Below, one piece after another: positions 36,690-48,500 of a DNA stretch of 64,000 bases. The DNA is from Apostichopus japonicus (taxonomy: Eukaryota > Echinodermata > Holothuroidea > Aspidochirotida > Stichopodidae). The notes under the pieces are model-generated. The model saw nothing but the letters and a program-made list of their open reading frames with translations, made no database searches and was not told where the DNA came from. The stretch spans positions 4,996,501 through 5,060,500 of the forward strand of contig NC_092580.1 in the NCBI RefSeq assembly GCF_037975245.1, read 5' to 3'. The translations under genes were made by a program, and so were the position numbers. Numbering within the stretch: the stretch's first letter is position 1; every line of letters starts with the position of its first letter.

Positions 36690-38793
36690 TTTCGTGAAAC
36701 TACATTAAAACCAGTAAGCTATATATTACAGAATGTTTGATATCATTTTACTTTGATAATTGAGACATATTATTTAGGCATGCAGCATAACCCCTAGCAT
36801 AATGCGCGAGAAATACAATAGAGAGAGAAAGAGAGGGAGGGGGAGAATTTAAAAGAATCCATCCGTCTGTGTGTCCAACATCCCCCCCCCCCCCTCCATA
36901 ATTTCTCTCTATCTCATTCCCCATGCTTGTCGTCACCCAAACAAAGTATACGGGCTACACTGCCTTCCTATTTTTTTCAGCTTTCGCATTAACCCTTTCG
37001 TATGATGTTCAGCTCGAAACAGACTTGCATCTTAATAGCTTTAACTGACAATGAAGTGTGTGTGGGTGGGTGTGGATCCGCCTCTGAGATATACATGGGT
37101 ATTTATCATTCTTATTAATGACGTATGTTTGTCGCAAATTTTGCAATCATAGAATTCCCTGGTCTCTCTTTTTTTCCTTCTCCTCCTCCCCCTTCTTCTC
37201 CTTCTTCTTCCTTTACATTAAAAACAAAGCTAAGATTGGCTGATTAAGGGGGGTTGATTATGACTTGACAGCGAGGTTCATATCAATTGAGTAAACTTCG
37301 AAAGTGAAAGCTAAAAGAGTCTAGGCAATGCTTGCATAATAGATTTCAGACGAAGACGAGCGTGACACGAGAGGGTATGGAACAACATTTAAAGTGTACT
37401 TGGATAATAAGGAAATAGTGTCACTTATTTAGAAAATAAATATGTTCATGAAAGTCTATTTTTCTCACGATGCCAAATTAATGACATTAACGGATGAGCA
37501 CGAATAGAGGACAATTTTGAATACAAGTTATATATGTTTCTTTATAACTCTTCTGTTTTTTCAAGAGGTTTAGCTTTAAAAATATATGATTAACCTCTGG
37601 GATGCTCCTTTAAGGCTAAACTGATGATGACGTCGACTCCTCAGTGTAGACACGATATCACAATGTTAATTAAACCATTGTTTTATACTATTTCAATAAC
37701 TCAACCAACTTGTTCTCTTAACTTCATATACCAAACAACTGCGGAAACCCCCTTCGGTGAAATAAAACACCATTTGCCCTTTGCATTTGCATATGAGTAG
37801 TACTGACCTAATATGTATCTGTCTTATAGGCTCAATAGACCAGCCACTTTAGTCAATGAGCCTCATATTATAGAGTAATTTCTCAACAGGAAAACAAGTT
37901 GAACTGTTAGCAGTGATTTCTAAAGAACTGGAACAGATAAAGTTATTATTTTTGTGTCTAAAAGACATCCTATATATAACAAAAGAAAAAAAAAGCCGGT
38001 ACGTAATTTCTGCAGCCATGTAATAAACTTTCTACAACCCGGTGTATTTTATCAAGCACGTATTAAAACAGGAGCGAGCACGCAAAATTCATACAAAAAG
38101 TCAAAACACACTGAATCAAAATGCGACTAAGGATCCCCCCCCCCCAACCCCTCACCATCAGAATGACAAAGCCCAATGTCACGAAGGAAGTCCTCATATA
38201 TATAGGCTACGTTTATTTTTTTATGTAATATATTTTAACGTCACACCCGATTGGCGGTTTCTAGTCTTCGAAGCTGAGACCTATATATGCCGTTCTGATG
38301 GCCATTTAAAGGTGCGTACACGATTTACATCACAACATATTATCTAGTATTCTAGTACAAATAACCTGTTTTATGTACTGCGTATTACAGCTGACCGGTA
38401 CTGACGGATTTCATTGTTCCATCTGTGAGATCTGGCTATAGACACGCCCATGTAGTGTATTGCCCATCAAGTTACTGTCATGGACCAGCCATACACTGAC
38501 CTTAGTTATCTAGCAAATGTGTTAATTACCAATGACCATTTTACATTTTATAACACTGTCAGCCAGACACACCAGCATATGAGCCACACCGTGACAGCTC
38601 CATATTGTAACATCGTTAGGGGAAGAACTTAGTGATTCTATGTTGATGGTGTATTCTGACCCACCTGTCCTCAATACCACCCACCGTATCCTTGCCGTCT
38701 CTCCCCCACCTCCACCTCTCCCCCACTTCCCCACTTCACCCAATCATCTTACTATACGATGAATGGGGCACGACAGTATAACTGAACACACAC
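36690..38793. other. Intergenic, no gene seen
   Basis: Contains C runs (36885, 38136), a pyrimidine-rich CTTCTT patch near 37170-37210, and AT-rich sequence. No supported exon. Confidence 0.5.
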
Positions 38794-38847
38794 CTGAACG
38801 ATTTTGTTGTTGTTAAAGAGAGTATTGGCTACGCCAGCTCCCAAGAC
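38794..38847 (-). CDS. Isolated 54-bp exon candidate
   Basis: A strong acceptor (a T-rich tract ending TCTCGCAG) and a CAG/GTGTGT donor bound exactly 54 nt. Only one frame is open and it reads VLGAGVANTLFNNNKIVQ, phase 0 on both sides. The peptide is not recognised. It could be a cassette exon of an unseen minus-strand gene or a 5' UTR exon of the ankyrin gene 5 kb downstream. Confidence 0.3.
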
Positions 38848-39973
38848 CTGCGAGAAAAATTAAACGTTCTCATTTAAGACCATGTCACGAACGTTTGCCT
38901 TAATTTTACGTAACAAAGTCAAACCATTTCAAAGAACTCTTACCTTGCAACTCGGCTCACCCTATACGTGAATACAAAGGCCTAAAGGCCTGTAAACCCG
39001 GATTCTAGACTTTGAAAGACTTTGAAAGAATCTGCACGATGACTCCCCTTGAGATTACACAATGTCATATTTATCTAGATACATATATGTGTATATATGC
39101 CGTCTACATATATTTGCAGTCAGTGTTGATAACGCTAGTATATAACTGCCAATACACACTTGACGATCACAACATACTATAAAGCCAGTGATACCGTTTG
39201 AGGAGAAACAGGATGTTTTGATATTATGCTGGGGAGGCCCCTCTGCTATTTAGAAAACGCTGCCAAATCGGCCAAATCCGTAATTCCAAGGGTCTGTAAT
39301 GTATGTGTGCACGAGAAAGAACAAGGTAATAGTACCGACATACGGAAGCATATAAATGCCATGTTTATGTCACAGTTAAGCGAATTTCGGTTTAATGAAT
39401 CACCTATTGTCTAAGAAAAATCACTACTCCCCCCCCCCCCACCCACACACACACAAAAAGGACATGATACAATCTCACCCGTATAGTTCCCTTACAGTGA
39501 GACTTCAGCATATGATCATGACCGCCGGTGGTACGTCAACTTTCAAGTGAAGTAACACCGTGGGGAATAGGCAAGATACTTTGCATGTGAATATCATGTA
39601 CGTATATATAGCCTGCATTGCCGACAAGATCAACGGCGAATTGTATACAGTTTAACAAGAACTATACGCATGCGGATGCAATACTTGTTGGTATAAATAT
39701 AGCCTGCGCTAAGGGCACCATTAATAGTAATGTATATCCTCTCGAAAGGAAAAGTGCATATAAAACGATATACTCTGCTGATCACATTAGCATATTTCCG
39801 ATGTCATGTTTTGTTTTTGTTTTTCTACGCGTATATATGTTAAGGAGCATAGTTCTTCGATTGAAAGCATTTGAGGGAGGGGGAAGGGGGAGGGAGGAGA
39901 AGGGGACTTAATGTGGGTATTACTACGAGCGAACAGTCGGAAGGGATTTGTAAGGGCAGTATTCTAAACTTAC

Positions 39974-39995
39974 CCTCTCTTCTATAGCTCAAAAT
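39974..39995 (-). other. 22-nt micro-exon candidate
   Basis: A TATATCCTTTCAG acceptor and a GTAAGT donor flank 22 nt (begins ATTTTGAGC). Its open frame leaves phase 1, which does not match the phase-0 exon at 38794-38847. If both are real they are probably untranslated leader exons. Evidence is limited to the splice signals. Confidence 0.2.
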
Positions 39996-40682
39996 CTGAA
40001 AGGATATATATAGTATGGAAGTTTGCGATTGCCGGGCGGGGCGAGGCTACTATCATGTGGTGAGGTATAGAACATGCCAGTTGAGAGTCAGTGCTGTCTA
40101 CGCTTTGGAAAGTGACGAATTCCAACCGCCTTTTGTCAGACCTGTTCCGCGTCCCATAGTGAGCGACATATTTGTCAGCCTCCCGAGTACCCCCTTTACT
40201 TTCTGACTGAGACATGTAAAACAGACAAAGAGAATAAGCGCCCAGAAATGTAACACTATATCATTTTAAACGATTGGGTAACATTCGCTAGGTTTCATGA
40301 CATCTGCTGACGTAGGCCTATTATGTTAACATCATATAATAAAATTAAAATAATATATAACGTCGCTGTAGATCCTTATCATTATAACTAATCAATTGAT
40401 TCATACCGACTAACTGCATGTATAGAATATAACTGCGAGGCATGATGTGTGAAGACAAGGACCCGGATCTTAATTGTGTTCATAGGTAAAACGCGATCAT
40501 CATCAGTATTTATAAAAGCGCTGATATCGCAGTGAGTGGCCATGTCAGAGTTCATGTGGCATGGAATTCCATAAACGAGGGGCCAATCCTAGAGAGAAAA
40601 ATACTAGAAATAGGCTGTTCATTATAGTCTGGCATATAGCGAATTATCACAAAGCCGTGTTCAATTGAATTATGATTATGAT

Positions 40683-41244
<562 letters not shown>

Positions 41245-41279
41245 ATCGTTTTTATTATTATATTATTAAGTATTATAAT

Positions 41280-41470
41280 AATCATAATTATTCTCTTCTA
41301 TCTCTCTACATCTATCTCTTTTTGCTCACCATGCTCATTAACCTGTCTGTATTCTGTGCGTATTTTTGTCCCTTCTGTTACTGTTACTTGTCATTTAGCC
41401 TTTGAAGAAGATCCTGCTAGGATCGAAACGTCAGGCCAACTTACTTTTATACAATAATTATTATTATTAA
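41280..41470 (+). mobile_element. Retroelement-like 3' end with conserved hairpin motif
   Basis: TTTGAAGAAGATCCTGCTAG followed by GATCGAAACGTC (41401-41432) has a 6-bp stem, GATCCT/AGGATC, with loop GCT, then GAAACGTC. ATTATTATT follows at 41455-41470. TGAAGAAG-hairpin-GAAACGTC motifs recur at the ends of Penelope-like and related dispersed repeats in many marine invertebrates. Family assignment here is from recall of that motif only; no coding sequence is left. Confidence 0.35.
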
Positions 41471-43329
41471 TAAGAGATACCGCAACTAATGAATCCATCA
41501 CTTTCTGTTTTTCTGACGAGACATTTTCTTACCATCTGAAGAACACTTTGCTGACTTATTTTCAAACTTATTTTGTGAAATATTTTCTGATCTCGATGGC
41601 GTATTGAAGCTACCGCAGTCCGTAAAAGCAGAACTATATTTTCAGCTTTACAATCTGATTCTTCGTCTGGAATGCTCTTTTATGGTTTAAAAATTGATGA
41701 TGTCATCAGGTCCTCAGTACAGCTGGCCTAACTATAGATATTATTTTCCATAGATTATAATAACTCAGCAGACAAACCTTGACCTAGAGAGAAGAAAACT
41801 TAAACAAAATAAAGCTTGTGCCTTGTTGGTAAATAATATAGGATATTTACAGATGGTTTAAGATCCGGTTGTGAGACGAAAGCGTCATAACTGTCTCTTG
41901 TTTGGTTTCTGTCTATCTTTACAAAAACCGTAGACAGTTCATGTATAGGTTTTGGTCCGCATTGTGTGACTATAGTACACTATATCTTTCATGTAAGGTA
42001 ACCATCCGTTACTGGTTAAAGAAAAAAAAGAGTCTACCGCAATGTCCTGCTCTGACAAAACCGTCTTACTTGGTAATTCAAACTTCGTGGTTCAAGGTCT
42101 CAATAATAAATAATAATAAAAAAAAGAACGATCGAGTATAGATTGCGTTTGCATTCCCGGTATAACTTACCCGCCCAGTGGCATGCAAATACACTTTGTT
42201 GAACAAATTTGTTAGCAATTGATTAATTTGCACTAATTACTATACAGTAACAATACATGCCTTCGGTGGCACCGGGATCCAGGATTTGTCGGGAAGAGGC
42301 AACCGGGAAGAAAAGTATCGGTATATACCGCGATTTCTACCGAAATGGAAACACGAAGGTTTTCCACTATTTACGTTGATTGAACAAAGTTGTGTATGTA
42401 ACTACCTTTTAGTGCCAAAACTTCAGAAGAGGGGCGGATTTTCTCCCCGGGTCCCCTCCCTGTACCCGCGCCTCGCCCTAAACTTAAGAAAGTCCGTATA
42501 TATGTGAAGCTAACCCAGCCATAGGAATTGACCTATACGTGGTAAAAACAGCGATGACGAAGTATAGGCTCTACTCCCCCATCCCACTTTCCCCTCCCTC
42601 ACCCAAACCCTCCCCCAATTTGATTGCAATCGTGATTGTAAATTGTCTAAAATTTAATTAAGCAAAGAAACACGCACACATCAAAACTTGAAGAAAAAAT
42701 ATTACCACTGCTTGTAACTACAGAGTATTATTGTCAGCTTTCATCAAGAACCTTCTGTTATTTTTGTACCCGACTCGCCATCCACCGTAAACGATTGACG
42801 ACGGGCTTAGGGTGGGCCACATATAGATTTTGAAAACGTTTTACTGGGCGCATTTCGTGAGCACTGTTGTCAGGATTAAGTTGTGTTATACGGTATGCAA
42901 TAATCGCCTGCACTATTTTGTCTTTATTAGGATGGCACGTAAACGATTCCGTATCCGATCCTTATTTTTTTTTTTTTTGGCATGGTGTGAAGTCATTCGA
43001 CATATTGTGATGTAAATATAAACAATAACAAAACAAATAGACACTTCAACACTTCATTGATATAATAACTTAATATTAGACATGAGCGGATGTAAGCAGG
43101 ATATACTTAAGAAGAGGATGTGGCCCTTGGGTTGGTAAAGTCGACCTCCAAATGCATTCTTAGGCTTATTTATTTATACTTTAAAACTGTGCTAGTCATT
43201 ACTTTGGACTTTTTGTGGGAGATTGAAATAGAAGGGTGGGGGGGGGGGGGGGAGAGAGGAGGTATAGCTATGGTAAGACGACCTTATACCAATGTCATGC
43301 AAAATTCTTTCACATTATCTTTTGTAGCT
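41471..43329. other. Intergenic, no gene seen
   Basis: AT-rich with a T run near 42964 and a G run near 43239. No exon-like structures supported. Confidence 0.5.
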
Positions 43330-44045
43330 GGGTAACAATCTTAGTTATGATAGTAGTGGGTTAACAGAGATCTGTCACATTTTGTGTAACTGGGTAACTT
43401 TGTTATCATGGGTACTTGTAGGTTAAAGGAGGTCTCAGTTTATACAGAATGCCTGAGTAAGAAAGTTAGGTATTGTACATAGGTCTACAGGTGGGTGTAC
43501 ACCAGTTCTCAGTAAATGTTATCTTGTGTGTAATAAATTGTTACTTTAGTAACGATTGTTACTTGTGGGTTAAGTGGTCTGTCACATTATTCGTGTGTAA
43601 CTGGGAAACCAAACTTATTTAGTCCAAGTGGGGTAACAAACATACAGCTCTGGTTAGTACTTGCGGTGTACACAAGTTCTCAGTCCTGTTATCTCGTAGC
43701 TGGGTAACAAACTGACTAACCATGGGTATGTGTTGGTTAACGGAGGTTTCCGTCCCATCAAGTTGTGTTACTGGGTAACGAAATCAGTTGTGACGGGAAC
43801 TAGACGTTTAACAGAGGCCTGTCACATTATCATGTGTCACTGGGTTAGAGAATTTATCTCGGGTATAACTGGGTAACAAATTAACTTCTGACGGGTGTGA
43901 GAGGGTAGACAGAGGTCTCAGTCACAATATCTTGATAAACTGGGTTAACAAACTTACTTAAGATGGTTACTACCACTTAATTAGCACATCTTGTATAGCT
44001 GGGTAACAAATTTACTTTGGGTACTTGCAGGTTAACAAAACCACT
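43330..44045 (+). repeat. Degenerate tandem array, about 75-95 bp units
   Basis: About nine imperfect units share CTGGGTAACAAACTTACTT, GGGTACTTGTAGGTTAACAG and GAGGTCTGTCACATTATC. It lies just past the 3' end of the zinc-finger gene. Confidence 0.75.
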
Positions 44046-44343
44046 CAATATTAAATTAATACTAGTGGGCGAATTGAGGTCCATAGTTCTATCAGCAAAT
44101 GAACATACAACTAATATTTCAAGTACAAAACAAGGCATTGTGCTTTTCAAAACCAGGAAGTCAGCTTGAAAAAACTTCATTTAATTTTCTGTCAAAATTC
44201 TTGGATAGAAAAAAAGAAAAGAAACCCCCCCCCCCCAAAATAAAACCTGTCTGCATTTGTACAGAGAATAAGAAGACTTAATACTAGTAGCTCAATGGTA
44301 AGACATGACTCATACAGTATCATGCATGGTTACAAAGCCTTAA

Positions 44344-44349
44344 TTTATT
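44344..44349 (-). terminator. Candidate poly(A) signal of the zinc-finger gene
   Basis: TTTATT on the plus strand is AATAAA on the minus strand, about 395 nt past the stop codon. No transcript evidence; other signals further downstream are possible. Confidence 0.35.
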
Positions 44350-44429
44350 CTGGTGTTCACTTTCACATTCTTCTGTGAGAAAAACAGTTTTATGTATTTC
44401 CTTTTTCGAACCACACAGAATCACTTTTC

Positions 44430-44432
44430 ATA

Positions 44433-44463
<31 letters not shown>

Positions 44464-44464
44464 T
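44430..44464. repeat. (TA)n microsatellite
   Basis: Short TA array with one CA interruption, in the presumed 3' UTR or flank of the zinc-finger gene. Confidence 0.9.
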
Positions 44465-44742
44465 CCAATATGTATTTGGAAACCATCAGCACCGTACATT
44501 ACTACATCTGCTCTTCTTATATGCAAATCATATGCAAATCATATGCTAAGAAGAATCCTTCTCAAGTCTGAACACAGGGAAACAACTAACAACATACAGT
44601 AACAATTTTGTTGGAATTCCATAGGACAGGTGAAAATATATGGAATTAGCCCAGTGATGTGTTAATGTATTATGTACTTGAATTACACACATGGAGAGTG
44701 TAATGCCTGCATGCTACTGAAGAGATGCTTTCCTTTAGAATG

Positions 44743-45564
44743 TCAATATCCTCCTCCAAAGCTACCACCCCTTCTACCACCCCATCCTCTTCCAGACCCC
44801 CTACCTCTCGCCTGGCCTCCAAACCCACCACGGTCTTCCTCCCAACTACCACTACCCCATCCACCTTCCGACCAACCGTCATCGTACCCTCGACCACGAT
44901 CAAACCCTCTACCTCGACCACGATCAAACCCTCTACCCCTGCCACCATCAAACCCTCTACCCCTACCACCATCAGATCCTCTACCCCTACCACCATCAAA
45001 CCCTCTTCCCAGACCCCGGTCTGAGAACCCTCTTTCCCTTCCATCACCCTCGTTCCACTCACTCCACTCTGAGTGGTACGCTCTATAGTCCTCATCTTGA
45101 TCCCAACTTTGCCCCTCTTCGTTCCCTTTCCAACCGGAACCTCCTGCGCCCGTAGAAGCATTCCCGATAAGTTCTTTACTCTTTGAAGTCAATGCCTCCA
45201 TCGCTAGCTGCACTAACGCCTCCTTGGGTAGATACTTCAATATGACCTCGGACAGACCTCCCTCGGAGCTAACAGCCTTTGAGAAATCAAACCCTTGGCT
45301 GGACCCTGTCTCACTATCACTCCTGTGTCCTTCACCTGAAAAGTCTTGATGGTTATCCCATGGTCTCCCTCTACCTCTGCCTCTCCCTTCCCATCTTCCA
45401 GGCCCTGCTCTCTCAAAAGGTGGTCTCTCACTTTCCCAGCCGCCGTGCTCCATGACGTCAAAGCCCCTTCCTCTCCCACCACGGTGGGGGCTGTGGTGGG
45501 GCCCCGGCACAGGAGGGAATGGTGGCATAGGAGGGAATGGTGGATATTGCTCGGGGCGGAAACC
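44743..45564 (-). CDS. Zinc-finger gene terminal exon, RG/RGG domain
   Basis: Acceptor TTTCTTGGTCAG, then 273 residues and a stop. Content: a Pro/Phe-rich start (PPFPPMPPFPPVPG), scattered RGRG clusters, a leucine-rich helical segment (EVILKYLPKEALVQLAMEAL), an acidic Trp-containing stretch, then tandem GRGRGFDGG-type repeats and a GRG/GGY tail. RGG regions bind RNA and are arginine-methylated in known proteins. The upstream extension of this open frame is intron. Confidence 0.85.
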   Translation of the reverse strand, partial: GFRPEQYPPFPPMPPFPPVPGPHHSPHRGGRGRGFDVMEHGGWESERPPFERAGPGRWEGRGRGRGRPWDNHQDFSGEGHRSDSETGSSQGFDFSKAVSSEGGLSEVILKYLPKEALVQLAMEALTSKSKELIGNASTGAGGSGWKGNEEGQSWDQDEDYRAYHSEWSEWNEGDGRERGFSDRGLGRGFDGGRGRGSDGGRGRGFDGGRGRGFDRGRGRGFDRGRGYDDGWSEGGWGSGSWEEDRGGFGGQARGRGSGRGWGGRRGGSFGGGY

Positions 45565-48500
45565 CTGACCAAGAAATAAAAGTAGAGCAGTCAATAGTTG
45601 TCTGTGTGATATATGTACACAGATGTAATCCACATTTAAATTGTAAACTTCTTTTACGACAGTGTCATTGGATATTGAGGCAATCCATATTGTCATTAAT
45701 ACTTAATAACAAGGTGAGGTCAACCTAACCCTGAAGATAATCAGTTCTAGGAGTACGTTTAATATTTCCTCCATCCAAGATTCCCTACAAAGGGGTTCAT
45801 TTTCTGTCCTTAAACTGATTCTGAGGGGTGGTTATATGAGGGGACACACTTTTGCAACAGAGACGAACCACGATGTGGTAACACACTGCAAAGGTTTCAT
45901 GTGAACTTTCTTTAAACTGATTTGAATATTTTGCAAAAACTTTCTGTAATTGAAATACACAATATGTTCCCATTTAATGTGTTTTGGCACTGGAGCAACA
46001 TATTAAAGCGAGAGGCCAAAAAAAGACTTTTAACAAACTGCTTATTCTACAGCCCAAAAAAAACATGTCAAGGTAAAAACAGGGCAAACTGAAACAAAAG
46101 CACTGTCGAAGGACACGTTTAAAAGAGACAGACAGACAGCTAACTTGAACAGACATCTTAATTGTACAGAATTAAAGAGCAATAATTTAAGTCAGATCTC
46201 ACAATGATTGTGATATTTTAATCTATGATCACAAACACACAAGAAACTCTTAAAACAGGATTCAAAGAGAATTATCAATCATGACATGAATCACAGATTT
46301 TGCTGGTAAAATTTGGCCACAAACAAGAAAAATTATTGAAATTTTTGTTTGGATATCACGTTTTTCACGTAGGTACCTGGTTTGACATTCTTGGGGTGTT
46401 ATTATTTCCTTCATTCTATATAGGTTTGTCTGAAAATGCATTGTCAGTACTAAGAAGCAGAGGTCCAATAATATGTCTTAGTGACACATATCTGGCCTAA
46501 GTATTAACATAGTGCATACAGTGGTGACTGGATCTGTGTTGAAGTCTGTGTGGCTGATTACACGATACAACCCTACTCTGTATGATGGGCTTAAATTTAT
46601 GCACCAAAAGCTGAGTGAAATATCGATCGTTGTTTTTAAAAAGCATCTTTTGCATCTTACCCCGTATGGCATCTTCCCTTCCATCTTCTTCTCTTCTTTA
46701 GCCCTCCATTTCTTGAGGTGCTTCTTGCTCTGCTTATGCTGTCAAATAAATTAGTAAAATATGAATAATCTATGGAAAATGATATATATATATATATAAA
46801 TAATATATGAAAAATATATGAGTAATATAAAAATAAATATAATCTCTGAATATCTCTGTAAGCTAGAAACGTGTATAATCGTCAGCCTGATCAAGGCAAT
46901 GTCGTTAACCACTCACTTTTATCAGTTCACAGTAACGGTAATTTATTCACAATCATAACCATGCCTAGTTCAAAGGCTTGTAGAATGCTTCCAACATCCA
47001 CAGAATCCTTACATATGTTGTTTATGCTTGTAGTGTTACGTCTGCCTCCATCCCCCATAATGTTTGTTTCTGAAACAATCAACAATTCACAATATGCCCA
47101 AAACACCCTCAAAGCAAAATGCACATCAACTAATGCAAATGTGAAGAGCACCAAAACAGGCCCTACTTTAGCAGACTAATTATTGGGTTGTTGTGGTTGT
47201 TATGGTCTTCTCCTTTGAGTAGTTGACTAAACTTGCATGGTATTGCACTTCTTTGGGTGAGGAACAAATTGCACTTATTTACAAGAGTACGAAAGAGAGA
47301 GTAGAGACAAAAGTACAAACCAGTGAGTAGAGATGAAAGTACAAACTAGTGAGTAGAGCAACAGTACAAACTAGGGAGTAGAGACAAGAGTACAAACTAG
47401 TGAGTAGAGACAAGCGTACAAACAAGAGTGCAAACTAGCACATTACTTCAGGAATATTTATGCAGCTCAAATAGAAACTGATTACAGAAATTCTGTAAAC
47501 CAATGACCTGTGAGTTCCTTTCTTCTTATCGCACCTCAAAAATCAGACCAACTTGTGAATGAAACACTGACTGCGAGAAAATACCAATTTTTGTAATGCA
47601 GGATCTCAAACCCTGAGGTCGCCAGTTTAAATCCCATTCTAGCCAAAACTTAAAATTACCTCAATGTAATTCTGCTTGGAGTTGAGTTTGACATCGCAGA
47701 TTCTACAGCCATATCCTAAATCGCCCGTGGTAGCCTCCTGGGCTTCTTTCTGCCTCTGTTTCTCGCCCTCCACGACAGATAAATGTTTCTGACCTTGATT
47801 GAGAGATGACCAAGACATACTTATATTATAGCACGCTCCAGTATATGATCATACACACTTTCACTTTTGTATTCTTTCAATATGCATACATACACATATA
47901 AATATTCATTACTTAGCTATCTATAAATGTCTGTGTTTTGAGTGTGCGTGTGCGTGAGTGTGTGGATAGTACAGCTGGTCTGTACTATATTATATTATTT
48001 ACTTATTAACCTCTGTTTTTTTTGGGATTCTGTACACCATCGGCTTATTATTTATTAGATCAATAACAGCAGTTCACTGGCGGATCCAAGGGGGGGCCAA
48101 AAAGTGTTTCCGAACATCCGCTAAATCATATGATTGGAAATTAAAAAAATCGAGAGGAATAGCAGTGGTAGACTAGTCCAAACCTTTTTGTTTTCTGGTT
48201 TAAAATTGAATGCAGAGCTCCCAACTGACCCGCAATTCGCGGGAATTAGACCCGCATTCTAACACCCAAACCCGCTGACCCGCACAAGCGTCCGAAAAAA
48301 ACGCATTGTAATTGTCAAGTATACATAAAAAAATTTGCATCTAATTTTGACTTAGCAACCATCATTTCTTTAGCATTTAGCATAATAGAGTATAAAACCT
48401 CCTTTACAGCATCATTTGAACCTCAAATTAGCCTATATTTCTTTTCATTGGGGCGAACAGCGAACATTTTCATGCCACGGGAAAGAATGAATTATCACCT

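Noticed and set aside
39982-40215. 77-codon minus-strand frame starting MSQSESKGG
   Set aside because: It has a real ATG but overlaps a piece of the dispersed repeat seen at 15 kb. No donor with a matching downstream exon was found, and the opposite strand is equally open.
44672-45088. Pro/Ser/Thr-rich plus-strand frames
   Set aside because: Antisense shadow of the RGG-coding exon; GC-rich repeats keep the opposite strand open.
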